A DNA stretch of 64,000 nucleotides from Deferribacteraceae bacterium UBA6799. Its GTDB lineage: Bacteria; Chrysiogenota; Deferribacteres; Deferribacterales; Geovibrionaceae. The notes beneath the pieces are model-generated. The model ran no database searches and had not been told where the DNA came from. It was given only the letters and a program-made list of their open reading frames with translations. Made by a program: the position numbers and the translations under genes. Of this stretch, positions 42,209 to 50,472 are shown piece by piece. Each line of letters begins with the position of its first letter. Within the stretch, counting starts at the first letter, position 1. The stretch lies in the NCBI GenBank assembly GCA_002452335.1, contig DKFJ01000010.1, positions 325,559 to 389,558 on the forward strand, in the 5' to 3' direction.

Positions 42209-43152
42209 ATGTTTTTATCCGTAAAAAGTTTAGTGTGATAGCCGGAGCGTTCTATAAGCAGTTTCGAGCATTTCGGGCAGAGAGTGTCGCTGTATCCCTG
42301 AATGTCCGTATTGCCTATGTATACATAGTTCAGATAGTTTTTAGCTGTTTTTGCGAGTTCGGTCAATGTATTGTTTGGCGTCGGCGGAATGTTGTACTGG
42401 TGCTGGGGAAAATATCTGGACAGATGCAGAGGTATATCGGCGCTGAGCGATGCCAGGAATTCGCACATCTGTCTGAACGTATCGATATCATCGTTCTTCG
42501 ACGGTATCACCAGATTGGTTATCTCCACATGGACATGCGCCTTCACCAGAGCGGTTATTGTCTCTTTCACAGTGTTCAGGTATCCGCCGTGTTCGGTGTA
42601 GAATTTCTGAGTAAAGCCTTTCAGGTCGATATTGGCGGCGTCCAGATACGGGATCAGCTCCGCCAGAGGTTCGCTGTTTATCATGCCGTTGGAGACTATG
42701 ACATTTTTAAGCCCTGCCTGTTTAAACACTTTGGCGCAGTCCCTGATGAACTCGAACCATATCAGTGGTTCGTTGTATGTATAGGCTATGCCTATGCTGC
42801 TGTTTTCCAGAGCTATGCGGACCAGGCTTTCCGGCGTGGTCTCCTGCCGTGTGCCGTCCTGCGTGCTTAGCTGCCAGTTCTGGCAGAAACGGCAAGCCAT
42901 ATTGCATCCGTGTGTGCCGATGGACAGTATCTGTGATGAGGGGTGAAAGTGATAGAGAGGTTTTTTTTCTATGGGGTCGAGAGACGCGGAGGCAACCTGA
43001 CCGTATGAACTCTGGATGAGCATTCCGTCTATGTTTTTGCGGATCAGGCATCTTCCGTGGCTGCCTTTTTTTATCAGGCATCTATGCGGACACAGCAGGC
43101 ATCTGACTTTGTTGTCATCCTCCTTTTGCCAGTATTCCGCTATGACGCTCAT
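42169..43152 (-). CDS. amrS: AmmeMemoRadiSam-system radical SAM enzyme
   Basis: Radical SAM protein of 327 residues. The N-terminal zinc-type motif CLLCPHRCLIKKGSHGRC is followed by the cluster motif HGCNMACRFCQNWQLS and AYTYNEPLIW. The C-terminus has two CxxC pairs (LCPKC, ICPGC). These features define AmrS, related to pyruvate-formate-lyase activases. It normally occurs with an AMMECR1 protein and a Memo protein; neither is visible here. The reaction is not established. It is in the operon between the polyprenyl synthetase and apbE. Confidence 0.9.
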   Translation of the reverse strand: MSVIAEYWQKEDDNKVRCLLCPHRCLIKKGSHGRCLIRKNIDGMLIQSSYGQVASASLDPIEKKPLYHFHPSSQILSIGTHGCNMACRFCQNWQLSTQDGTRQETTPESLVRIALENSSIGIAYTYNEPLIWFEFIRDCAKVFKQAGLKNVIVSNGMINSEPLAELIPYLDAANIDLKGFTQKFYTEHGGYLNTVKETITALVKAHVHVEITNLVIPSKNDDIDTFRQMCEFLASLSADIPLHLSRYFPQHQYNIPPTPNNTLTELAKTAKNYLNYVYIGNTDIQGYSDTLCPKCSKLLIERSGYHTKLFTDKNICPGCSASLPFCF

Positions 43153-43153
43153 G

Positions 43154-44128
43154 CTATTTTTCCCGGGCTACCATGTAGTCAGCCAGAAAGTCGAGAGCGT
43201 CTCTGTACTGCGAAGGCTCGAACATCTCCAGATTCTTTTTGGCTTCGGATATATATTCGTCCACCACAGCCTCGGAACGCTTTTTCACGTCATATCTGTT
43301 CATCAGACCGAGGATATAGTTCAGGTTTTCGTCAGTGGCTTTTTCATCCACGATGATATCTCTGATGCGCTTGTTCTCCTGTGGAGTGGCGGCTTCCATC
43401 AGCTTTATCACGGGGAGGGTTATTTTTCCTTCGTTAAGGTCTGTTCCGGGTTTTTTGCCTGTTTTTTCAGGGTCGCCCAGATAGTCCAGAATGTCGTCCG
43501 CCATCTGAAAAGCGATGCCCAGAGTAGTTCCGAAGTTTTTCATGGCGGTCTGTTTTTCCGCCGGCTGTCCGCCGAGGATGGCGCCTATCTCGCAGCATGC
43601 CGAGAACATCACGGCTGTTTTTGATATGATAATGCGGATATAGTCATCGAAAGAGATTTTTACATCCGCTGTTTTTATAAGCTGGAATACCTCGCCCTCG
43701 CTCATGGTTCTGGCAGCCACGGCAAGAAGCATCTGAATGCGGCTGTCGCCGTCTTTTACCAGATTCATGAAGGCTCTGGAATAGAGAAAATCTCCGCAGA
43801 GAACTGTTATGTCGTTGCCGAAAACCCTGTTGGCGCTCTCTTTTCCTCTTCGGTAGAGGGCTCCGTCTATCACATCATCGTGAAGCAGCGTGGCTGTGTG
43901 GATGTATTCCACCACGCCGGAGAGTGCAGCGCTTCTGGGTCCTGAATATCCGCTCATGAGAGCCGAAAGGATGAGAAAGACAGGTCTCAGTCTTTTTCCG
44001 CCGCTCTCGAAAACATACGAGGCGACCTCGTTAACCATTTTGACATCTGAGTCAAGGTTAGCTATGAGTTCTTTCTCCACAGCATCCCTTTCGTTTTTCA
44101 CCAGCGCCAGAACGTCGTTAATGTTCAT
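43154..44128 (-). CDS. Polyprenyl diphosphate synthase
   Basis: Trans-prenyltransferase of 324 residues that builds the isoprenoid tail of quinones (octaprenyl/heptaprenyl group). The first Asp-rich motif is LLHDDVIDGALYRRG and the second is ADDILDYLGDPEKTGK; GGKRLRPVF binds pyrophosphate. Chain length cannot be fixed without the residues upstream of the first motif. It is the first gene of the operon leading to amrS, apbE, NusG-II, Gx transporter, maf, acyl-CoA synthetase and priA. SD GAGG. Confidence 0.93.
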   Translation of the reverse strand: MNINDVLALVKNERDAVEKELIANLDSDVKMVNEVASYVFESGGKRLRPVFLILSALMSGYSGPRSAALSGVVEYIHTATLLHDDVIDGALYRRGKESANRVFGNDITVLCGDFLYSRAFMNLVKDGDSRIQMLLAVAARTMSEGEVFQLIKTADVKISFDDYIRIIISKTAVMFSACCEIGAILGGQPAEKQTAMKNFGTTLGIAFQMADDILDYLGDPEKTGKKPGTDLNEGKITLPVIKLMEAATPQENKRIRDIIVDEKATDENLNYILGLMNRYDVKKRSEAVVDEYISEAKKNLEMFEPSQYRDALDFLADYMVAREK

Positions 44129-44244
44129 CTATTTTCCTCTGCAATTTTGAGTTGTTGAATTGTAAAATCGGAGTATATTGATACCGATAACCGCATACAC
44201 AGAATATACGATAATAAAATGCTTGTAAATAAAAAGGTATCAAA

Positions 44245-44919
44245 TTGAATGAGAGACAGTTGGAAGATAACCAATTAACTTATTATAAATTACTGGACGG
44301 TCTGCTTCTGAAATCCGGCGGGCGTGTCTGCGACTCGTCATACAATAACTATATAACCGCTAAGTATCTGGCGGATAAGAACCTGTTCGACACCATCTAT
44401 ACCCTGACATTCGACAGGCTGGAAAACACAGACAAGATAGTTCCTGTGAAGGTGGACATGTCCACAGCCCAGGCCATGCGCAGGCTCAGGGTGGACACGC
44501 ATATATCGCTGGGCGGAACCTTTATGTTTCAGCCGGTGCATGATGTGGTCTATGCTCTGCACGGTTCGCTGAATGTCGGCGGGCGGCTGGCGCTGGCAGT
44601 GTATCCGAACATATATGACTCTCAGGGCAGGGATGTTCTAGCCATGCTGTCCGATCATGCCCAGCAGCCGGTGAAGGACAAGCTGAGACGCTGGAGCGTC
44701 ACGGTGGAGAATTCCATTCAGAATCTTTTTATGAACATCAGGACAGAGGAGATTATCTCCGATACATCCATACACGAGATAACATCGCTTTTCGGCAGCG
44801 AGAGCTTTCACCGTTTCATGTTCAAGAACGAGGTGGAGCACGAGATGTTTTTCGAGCCGCTGAGCGATGAGCAGAAATACTATATGTCTTGGAAAATTAT
44901 CAGGGGGTTGCGCATATGA
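44245..44919 (+). CDS. Methyltransferase-like protein of unknown function
   Basis: Protein of 224 residues starting at TTG with AAGG 7 bases upstream. The central part, SLGGTFMFQPVHDVVYALHGSLNVGGRLALAVYPN, looks like the middle of a Rossmann-fold SAM methyltransferase. The glycine loop is poorly conserved (KSGGRVCDSSYNNY), so catalytic activity is doubtful. It overlaps the ridA gene through an ATGA junction and may be cotranscribed. I cannot name a substrate. Confidence 0.7.
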   Translation: MNERQLEDNQLTYYKLLDGLLLKSGGRVCDSSYNNYITAKYLADKNLFDTIYTLTFDRLENTDKIVPVKVDMSTAQAMRRLRVDTHISLGGTFMFQPVHDVVYALHGSLNVGGRLALAVYPNIYDSQGRDVLAMLSDHAQQPVKDKLRRWSVTVENSIQNLFMNIRTEEIISDTSIHEITSLFGSESFHRFMFKNEVEHEMFFEPLSDEQKYYMSWKIIRGLRI

Positions 44920-45299
44920 ACATGCCTTTTCAGACCAACAGAGCTCCTTCGGCCATAGGACCATACAGCCAGGCTGTGATCACCGGAAACATGATGTTCG
45001 TCTCCGGTCAGATTCCGCTGGATCCTGAATCCATGAAGATCGTGGACGGCGGTATCAGGGAGCAGACAGCCAGAGCGCTGGAAAACCTGATGGCTGTTGT
45101 GGAGGACGCTGATTTCGGTAAAAAAAGCATAGCGAAAGTAACCGTATTTATCAAAAATATGGATGATTTCGGCACGATAAACGAAATTTATGCTGACTTT
45201 ATGGGAGACCACAGACCGGCGAGAGCTGTTGTGGAAGTGGCCAGACTGCCCAAGGACGTTCTTATAGAGATCGAGTGCGTCTGCATCAGATCATATTAA
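44916..45299 (+). CDS. ridA: RidA-family enamine/imine deaminase
   Basis: Small trimeric protein of about 127 residues that hydrolyses reactive enamines made by PLP enzymes. Typical motifs are SAIGPYSQAVITGNMMFVSGQIPLDP, ENLMAVVEDAD and the catalytic Arg in RPARAVVEVARLP. The ATG at 44916 overlaps the previous stop and follows GGGGG at a good spacing; an ATG two codons later is also possible. A stem-loop without a T-run lies just downstream. Confidence 0.93.
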   Translation: MNMPFQTNRAPSAIGPYSQAVITGNMMFVSGQIPLDPESMKIVDGGIREQTARALENLMAVVEDADFGKKSIAKVTVFIKNMDDFGTINEIYADFMGDHRPARAVVEVARLPKDVLIEIECVCIRSY

Positions 45300-45304
45300 A
45301 TTAA

Positions 45305-45337
45305 GCGGAAATTCTTCCTTCCGTGGAGAATTTCCGC
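45305..45337. other. Stem-loop downstream of ridA
   Basis: GCGGAAATTCT (45305-45315) pairs perfectly with AGAATTTCCGC (45327-45337) around an 11-base loop. No T-run follows on either side, so it is not a standard terminator. It may be a 3'-end processing or stability element of the ridA mRNA. The rest of the 245-base gap before the EF-G gene shows only that gene's promoter. Confidence 0.5.
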
Positions 45338-45483
45338 AAACGTTCCAGTCGGCAATGCCTCGTTCCACTCATAAAAACAGTAAACGGTTTTTATTCCCTC
45401 CACGGATTTTATCCATGAAATCAGACTGTATTTTCAAATGTGACTTTATCTTAAAAGTTTTCTTACAAAAATTCCCCCTTCTG

Positions 45484-45511
45484 TTGTTTAGGTCATTTCT
45501 CATGATATACT
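45484..45511 (+). promoter_or_regulatory. Promoter of the EF-G paralog gene
   Basis: TTGTTT (45484-45489), a 16-base spacer and TATACT (45506-45511), with an extended TG two bases before the -10. It is about 34 bases upstream of the ATG, which has GGAGGG as SD. Confidence 0.65.
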
Positions 45512-45544
45512 TAAATATTCCCACAGTTTCATGGAGGGTGACCT

Positions 45545-47605
45545 ATGGATATAAAGAAGATACGCAACATCGCATTTATTTCGCATGGAGGGGCGGGCAA
45601 GACAAGTCTGGTTGAGACTATTCTGTTCAACGCCAAAGCCGTTAACAGAATAGGCAGTGTGGATAACGGAACCAGCGTCATGGATTTTGACCCTGTGGAG
45701 ATCGAAAGACACCTCTCTCTTCATTCCAAAGTAAGCTCGATAGAGTGGCTCGACACCCAGATTAACATCATCGATACCCCCGGATACGGTAACTTCCTTT
45801 ACGAGACCAGAGCGGGACTGTCCGCTGTGGGCGGCGCTGTGGTTATCGCCTCTGCCATCACAGGTGTTAAGGCGGAGACACAGAGGGTCTGGAACTATGC
45901 CGCTGAGTTTGACCTTGCCAAGCTCATCTTCGTGAACAAGATGGATAAAGAGAGAGCGGATTTTTTCCGTGCTCTCGGCGATATAGAAAAATCATTCAAA
46001 GTCGATCCTCTGCCTCTGTTTCTGCCCATCGGCAAAGAGGCTGATTTCAAAGGCATAATCGATCTGGTTAAGATGAAGGCATATCTCTATCCGGCTGAGC
46101 CCACAGCGGCTTATTCCGTTGAGGATATTCCCGCCGATCTCATGCCCGAGGCAGAAAAATACAGGACAAAACTGCTGGAGGCCGTGAGCGAGACTGACGA
46201 CGCCCTGATAGAAAAATATCTGGATGAGGGCGAGTTGACTGAAGAAGAGATTACTCAGGGGCTCAGGGAAGGCACGATAGCGAAAAGATTTATCCCCGTG
46301 ATATGCGGTTCAGCTGTGAAAAATATCGGAAGCAAGCTGCTTCTGGAAGCCATCATAAAATATCTGCCGTCTCCGCTGGAGCGTGAGCACAAGCTAGCCG
46401 TTCTGGAAGAGACAGGGGAAGAGATACACATCGACCCCAATGATAAGGAGTTCGCCGCGTATGTCTTTAAAACCTTCATAGATCCTTTCGCCGGCAAACT
46501 GACCATCTTCCGTGTATATTCCGGAGAGATAACGAACGACAGCGAGGTGTATAACTCCACCAGCCAGAAAAAAGAAAAAATATCCCAGCTGTATATGCTT
46601 CAGGGCAAAAACCATATAAAAGTCGATAAGCTCACTGCCGGACAGATAGGCATGGTGAATAAACTCAAAACCACCGAAACATTCGACACCCTCTGCGACC
46701 CCAAAAGAAAGGTGATGTTCCCGAAATATAAACTCGCCGATCCGGTGCTGGCATATTCCATCAAGCCTAAGTCGAAAGACGATGAGGACAAGGTTTCTTC
46801 AGGAGTTCACAGGCTGATGGAAGAGGATGTGGGGCTTAGAGTGGCGAGGGATGAGCGCACGGGCGACCTGCTGGTTAAGGGTATGGGGCAGATGCACATA
46901 GAAGTGGTGGTGGAGAAGCTGAAGAACAAGTTCGGTGTCTCCGTGGAGCTGAAAGCTCCGAAAGTGCCGTATATGGAGACCATCAGAAAACCGGCTAAAG
47001 GTCAGGGAAAATACAAGAAACAGTCCGGAGGACGCGGACAGTACGGAGATGTTTTCATAGAGCTGGTGCCGAACCCCGGAGGCGGATTCAAATTTGAAAA
47101 CGCCATAGTGGGCGGCGCTGTTCCGAGACAATATATCCCCGCTGTGGAAAAAGGAATCATCGAGGCATCCGAAGAGGGTGTTCTGGCGGGATGTCCGCTG
47201 ATAGATTTTAAGGCTGTTCTGTATGACGGAAGCTATCACACGGTGGATTCGTCTGAGATGGCTTTTAATATTGCCGGCTCTATGGCATTTAAAAAGGTTG
47301 CAATGGATGCCAAACCTGTGTTACTTGAACCTATTATGAATATGGATGTTTTCGTCCCCGATGATATGACGGGCGCTGTGATAGGCGACCTGAACTCCAG
47401 ACGGGGCAGGATCATGAACGTGGAGCCTGAGACCAACGGTCAGCACATCAGAAGTCAGGTTCCCATGTCTGAGGTCTTGAAATATGCGCCGGATTTGCGT
47501 AGTATGACAGGCGGACATGGTATGTTCACTATGGAGTTCTCTCATTATGAGGAGCTTCCGTCTCATCTGTATGACAAGGTTATCGAAGAACATAAAGGGG
47601 CTTAG
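45545..47605 (+). CDS. Elongation factor G-like protein (EF-G2 type)
   Basis: Translational GTPase of 686 residues with all EF-G domains. The P-loop is ISHGGAGKTSLVE, G3 is IIDTPGYGNFLYE and G4 is FVNKMDKE. In housekeeping EF-G the G3 motif reads DTPGH, with the His needed for GTP hydrolysis; here it is Tyr. This matches the EF-G paralog group (EF-G-2) described in Thermus and actinobacteria, and suggests slower GTPase or a special role. Domain IV (KGQGKYKKQSGGRGQYGD) is present. It stands alone, not with rpsL/rpsG/tuf. Own promoter upstream. Confidence 0.93.
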   Translation: MDIKKIRNIAFISHGGAGKTSLVETILFNAKAVNRIGSVDNGTSVMDFDPVEIERHLSLHSKVSSIEWLDTQINIIDTPGYGNFLYETRAGLSAVGGAVVIASAITGVKAETQRVWNYAAEFDLAKLIFVNKMDKERADFFRALGDIEKSFKVDPLPLFLPIGKEADFKGIIDLVKMKAYLYPAEPTAAYSVEDIPADLMPEAEKYRTKLLEAVSETDDALIEKYLDEGELTEEEITQGLREGTIAKRFIPVICGSAVKNIGSKLLLEAIIKYLPSPLEREHKLAVLEETGEEIHIDPNDKEFAAYVFKTFIDPFAGKLTIFRVYSGEITNDSEVYNSTSQKKEKISQLYMLQGKNHIKVDKLTAGQIGMVNKLKTTETFDTLCDPKRKVMFPKYKLADPVLAYSIKPKSKDDEDKVSSGVHRLMEEDVGLRVARDERTGDLLVKGMGQMHIEVVVEKLKNKFGVSVELKAPKVPYMETIRKPAKGQGKYKKQSGGRGQYGDVFIELVPNPGGGFKFENAIVGGAVPRQYIPAVEKGIIEASEEGVLAGCPLIDFKAVLYDGSYHTVDSSEMAFNIAGSMAFKKVAMDAKPVLLEPIMNMDVFVPDDMTGAVIGDLNSRRGRIMNVEPETNGQHIRSQVPMSEVLKYAPDLRSMTGGHGMFTMEFSHYEELPSHLYDKVIEEHKGA

Positions 47606-47613
47606 TATTCTGA

Positions 47614-48534
47614 ATGAATGAAATAAACCTGCTGAGATATCATAACAGGAGCGCTCACGAGATACACATGCTCCTGAACGGCGAACTCACCGATGAGTTT
47701 TTCAGCCGTATAGTCACTATATCCAGCAAAAAAGTTAAAAAGGTCAGGCTTAGCCGTCTGACCTTTTTCATGACACTGCTTCTTGCCTTTCTGTGTTCTC
47801 TTGTCTCGTCCTATTTTATCTATACAAAGCTGTTGCCTCACAAAGATTTAACCTCTGTTAACGGTGTTCAGAAACATATAATCGAAGTGATGTCGGTGAA
47901 AATAAAACCCAAGGCGCCGGAAAAACCCGACCCTCTGCTGAAAGAGGGCTATGCCAGAATAGGCGAGCTGGATGACAAGGCGGAAGGAAAAGGGTCGCAG
48001 GGGCTGCTGATCATATCCGACTACAAACCTGAGACAAAGGCGGACACAGGCGAAAAGCCAGAAGAGATCATTAAACCGATCACAGTGCCTGGTGAACCGG
48101 CGAAAAGGATTCCTGTCAGAGAACCTGATTTTATGCCGCTCTTTTCCGGCAATTTTAAGATACAGTTTTTTAACCTGAACGAGCAGGAGCTGAGCTATGT
48201 GAAAACATTGGCTCAGAACAACGATCTTACGCTCACGCAGATAGGGTCTGATAAGATAGTTAAGACAAAATGGCTGGTCTATCTGCTTGATAATACATCA
48301 CCTGTCACCATATCCGGACGCAGGGTGAGATATATAAAAAGCTATTCTTCCAGCGATGCCGCCATGTCGTATCTGACCCGCAATAGTTTGAAAGGTCTAA
48401 TAACAACAGACACTTCCGTGACTAACTTCTATGACATGCAGGTGTGCTGTCTGAGCGAGGAAGCGGCGGACAAGCTCGCCAGAGGCAGCGGGGTTGGTAT
48501 GGACAAAGTAAAAATTCTTAAAGACCAACAATAA
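47614..48534 (+). CDS. Membrane-anchored protein of unknown function
   Basis: Protein of 306 residues with a short cytoplasmic N-terminus rich in Lys and Arg (SSKKVKKVRLSRL), one membrane span (about 50-71), a Pro/Lys/Glu-rich periplasmic linker (about 85-180) and a C-terminal domain. That domain contains FKIQFFNLNEQELSYVKTLAQNNDLT and resembles SPOR-type peptidoglycan-binding repeats, but the match is by eye only. A terminator-like hairpin lies inside the gene (47737-47769). It sits between the EF-G paralog and ihfA. No name can be given. Confidence 0.7.
   Translation: MNEINLLRYHNRSAHEIHMLLNGELTDEFFSRIVTISSKKVKKVRLSRLTFFMTLLLAFLCSLVSSYFIYTKLLPHKDLTSVNGVQKHIIEVMSVKIKPKAPEKPDPLLKEGYARIGELDDKAEGKGSQGLLIISDYKPETKADTGEKPEEIIKPITVPGEPAKRIPVREPDFMPLFSGNFKIQFFNLNEQELSYVKTLAQNNDLTLTQIGSDKIVKTKWLVYLLDNTSPVTISGRRVRYIKSYSSSDAAMSYLTRNSLKGLITTDTSVTNFYDMQVCCLSEEAADKLARGSGVGMDKVKILKDQQ
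47737..47769 (+). terminator. Terminator-like hairpin inside a coding region
   Basis: AAAAAGGTCAG (47737-47747) pairs perfectly with CTGACCTTTTT (47758-47768). It reads as GGTCAG / CTGACC followed by five T residues, with a 10-base loop. It lies about 130 bases after the EF-G stop, within the first 50 codons of the next gene. It could end part of the EF-G transcripts. Confidence 0.55.
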
Positions 48535-48540
48535 AAAGCG

Positions 48541-48569
48541 TTGACGACAGCAATTTAAGCAGATAAACT
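48541..48569 (+). promoter_or_regulatory. Promoter of the IHF/HU gene
   Basis: TTGACG (48541-48546), a 17-base spacer, TAAACT (48564-48569). It starts just after the stop codon of the upstream gene, with SD GGAGG about 6 bases from the ATG at 48593. Confidence 0.75.
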
Positions 48570-48592
48570 CATATGTAACGTGGAGGTATGCC

Positions 48593-48868
48593 ATGACTAA
48601 AGCTGATATAGTTGAGTTAATTCACGAGCGTCTCGGTCTTACTAAAAAAGATATCGCTAAAGTAGTTGACGAGCTGTTTACCGAGGTTCGTACGAAGATC
48701 CTTGAAAAAAACAATGTCAAAATATCCGGTTTCGGAAACTTCGAAGTTAAAAAAAGAGGCCGCAGAATCGGACGCAACCCTAAAACAGGCGTTGAGACCG
48801 TTATTGAGCCCAGAACTGTTGTTGTTTTCAGACCCAGCCAGATATTCAAAGACGAGGTAAATGACTAA
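48593..48868 (+). CDS. ihfA: Integration host factor alpha / HU-family DNA-binding protein
   Basis: Nucleoid protein of 91 residues that bends DNA as a dimer. The N-terminus MTKADIVELIHERLGLTKKD, FGNFEVKKRGRRIGRNPKTG (beta arm with the intercalating Pro) and VVVFRPSQIFKD are diagnostic. The extended FEVKKRGRRIGRNPKTG arm and the neighbouring MerR gene favour IHF-alpha over HU, though the two families are close. The end overlaps the MerR gene by 8 bases. It has its own promoter (48541-48569). Confidence 0.9.
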   Translation: MTKADIVELIHERLGLTKKDIAKVVDELFTEVRTKILEKNNVKISGFGNFEVKKRGRRIGRNPKTGVETVIEPRTVVVFRPSQIFKDEVND

Positions 48869-49175
48869 GCTCTATTATAAAATAGGCGAAGTCTGCGAGC
48901 TTACCGGTCTTAGACCATCTGTTTTACGTTTTTGGGAAAAAGAATTTAAACAGCTTCGGCCTTCAAAATCAGGCGGCGGTCAGCGGTTTTACACCGAAAA
49001 ACACCTTGAGCTTGTTCGTCTGCTCATGAAAATGCTGTATGAAGAGAAATACACCATTGATGGGGCGAAGAAGAAACTTAAGGACGGTACGGTTGACGAT
49101 GCACCGTCTGAACCGTGCAGACATGATGAGCTGAAGGCGGAACTTGCTGATATATTGAATATTTTAAACTCCTGA
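48861..49175 (+). CDS. MerR-family transcriptional regulator
   Basis: Small MerR-type protein of 104 residues. The HTH region YYKIGEVCELTGLRPSVLRFWEKEFKQLRPSKSGGGQR is typical, followed by YTEKHLELVRLLMKMLYEEKYTIDGAKKKL. There is no C-terminal metal-binding or effector domain, as is usual for the copy found next to ihfA in many Gram-negatives. Its start overlaps the end of ihfA. A terminator overlaps its stop codon. Confidence 0.9.
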   Translation: MTKLYYKIGEVCELTGLRPSVLRFWEKEFKQLRPSKSGGGQRFYTEKHLELVRLLMKMLYEEKYTIDGAKKKLKDGTVDDAPSEPCRHDELKAELADILNILNS

Positions 49176-49193
49176 CGTGTTCGGGAGTTTTTT
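49166..49193 (+). terminator. Intrinsic terminator of the ihfA-merR unit
   Basis: Stem AAACTCCTGA / TCGGGAGTTT (49166-49175 with 49181-49190, one G-U pair) around a 5-base loop, then a short T-run. The 5' arm covers the merR stop codon. Confidence 0.8.
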
Positions 49194-49199
49194 GTTTAT

Positions 49200-49946
49200 A
49201 TGAAAGCCATCTATTACGAGATCAAACCGTCACCCCATTTACAGAGACACATCAGATGTTTCTGGGTGATGCGGGGTACTTTTTCCTCTATCTCATCTTA
49301 CCGTGTTTTTCCCGACTGCTGCGCGGATCTTCTGTTTTCTCTTTCATCCCCTGCGGATATCCATCTGGCTGAGCCGGATACGTCTTATTACGATATATCC
49401 TTGACCGGGTCTGTGCATGTGTGCGGAGTCAGGTTTTTTCCCGGAGCTTTGCAGGCGCTGAGCGGTATAGATATTCTGGCGGATCTGCATGACTCAAAAT
49501 TTATAAGGTCTCTCAGAAACAGCCTGAGAGACAGGGTGTTTGACACTGCGGAGGAGTTTCTGAGGTATATCACCGGGCTTCTTTTGCCGTTATATGACAG
49601 AACGCCCGATCCTGTTATGTCTTACTGGCTTAACAGCAGTGACTGCTCCGTGACCGATATAAGGCAGTATTTCGGCGTGTCGCAGAAAACAGTGACCAGA
49701 AGGGTGACAGGTCTGTCCGGTCTTAATCCTTCGCTCCTGAACAGAGTGAGGAGGTTTCAGAGGTCACTGAGCATCATGAAGACGTCTGCCTGTCTGACTG
49801 ATATCGCTCAAGATGCCGGATATTTTGACCAGTCTCATTTCATCAGGGATTTCAGAGAGTTCGCCGGCATCCGTCCGTCTGAGTTTTCCAGTTTAATAAA
49901 TTCGATGAATGTCCGTTTCATACAATTTCCTGTGGGAGTGATATGA
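49200..49946 (+). CDS. AraC-family transcriptional regulator
   Basis: Regulator of 248 residues. The N-terminal domain resembles the DUF6597 sensor: PSPHLQRHIRCFWVMRG, YRVFPDCCADLLFSL and GVRFFPGALQAL. The C-terminal double HTH has YFGVSQKTVTRRVTGLSGLNP and LTDIAQDAGYFDQSHFIRDFREFAGIRPSEF, which is classical for AraC. Its stop codon lies 21 bases before the VOC gene; the two are probably cotranscribed, so the VOC protein may be its target pathway. No SD is obvious. Confidence 0.88.
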   Translation: MKAIYYEIKPSPHLQRHIRCFWVMRGTFSSISSYRVFPDCCADLLFSLSSPADIHLAEPDTSYYDISLTGSVHVCGVRFFPGALQALSGIDILADLHDSKFIRSLRNSLRDRVFDTAEEFLRYITGLLLPLYDRTPDPVMSYWLNSSDCSVTDIRQYFGVSQKTVTRRVTGLSGLNPSLLNRVRRFQRSLSIMKTSACLTDIAQDAGYFDQSHFIRDFREFAGIRPSEFSSLINSMNVRFIQFPVGVI

Positions 49947-49967
49947 TATCTTTCATATCAGGAGGAT

Positions 49968-50423
49968 ATGATGATCAAATATGACAGCGCGGTACTTTTC
50001 TGTAAGGATGTGAGAGCATCGCACGCTTTTTACGGCGGTGTTCTTGGGCTGGAGACCAAGATGGACAACGGAGGCCATGTGGCATATGTATGCGGGCTTT
50101 CCATCTGGGACATTGATATGGCTCACGGGCTTGTTTTCGGTGAAAAAAGACCGTCAGGCGGCGGGGATTTTGAGCTTTGCTTTGTGTCAGACGATATAAT
50201 GGCGGATTATAACAGGCTGAAAGGCGACGCAAAGGTTCTGACTGAGCCGGTGGAGCAGCCCTGGGGGCAGTTCGTCTTCAGACTGTCTGATCCGGACGGA
50301 TACGTTGTGGAGTTCGGTGAGCGGCTTTCTTCCACTCTGAAGAGGCTGAGAGAAGCCGGATTCAGCGATGAGGAAATAGAAAAGAAATGTCACGCCCCTG
50401 TTGAGATACTGGAAAAATTATAA
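49968..50423 (+). CDS. VOC-superfamily (glyoxalase/bleomycin-resistance-like) protein
   Basis: Protein of 151 residues with the paired beta-alpha-beta-beta-beta modules of the VOC fold. The first module is AVLFCKDVRASHAFYGGVLGLE and the second module ends in FRLSDPDGYVVEFGE, with a Glu metal ligand. Activity may be glyoxalase, dioxygenase or drug binding. SD AGGAGG lies 4-6 bases from the ATG at 49968 (a second ATG follows at once). A 7-bp hairpin GATATGA / TCATATC is just upstream of the SD. The gene is closed by a terminator. Confidence 0.85.
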   Translation: MMIKYDSAVLFCKDVRASHAFYGGVLGLETKMDNGGHVAYVCGLSIWDIDMAHGLVFGEKRPSGGGDFELCFVSDDIMADYNRLKGDAKVLTEPVEQPWGQFVFRLSDPDGYVVEFGERLSSTLKRLREAGFSDEEIEKKCHAPVEILEKL

Positions 50424-50426
50424 AAA

Positions 50427-50451
50427 AAAGGCTCCCGCAAAGGAGCCTTTG
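50427..50451. terminator. Bidirectional intrinsic terminator
   Basis: Stem AAAGGCTCC / GGAGCCTTT (50427-50435 with 50442-50450) around a 6-base loop. It closes the VOC gene on the plus strand; on the minus strand the A-run gives a T-tail for the FecR-domain gene. Confidence 0.88.
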
Positions 50452-50472
50452 TTATATATACTGTCGATAATA

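Noticed and set aside
49940..49959. Hairpin GATATGA/TCATATC before the VOC gene
   Set aside because: Only 7 bp with mostly A-T pairs; it leaves the SD exposed, so no control role can be supported.
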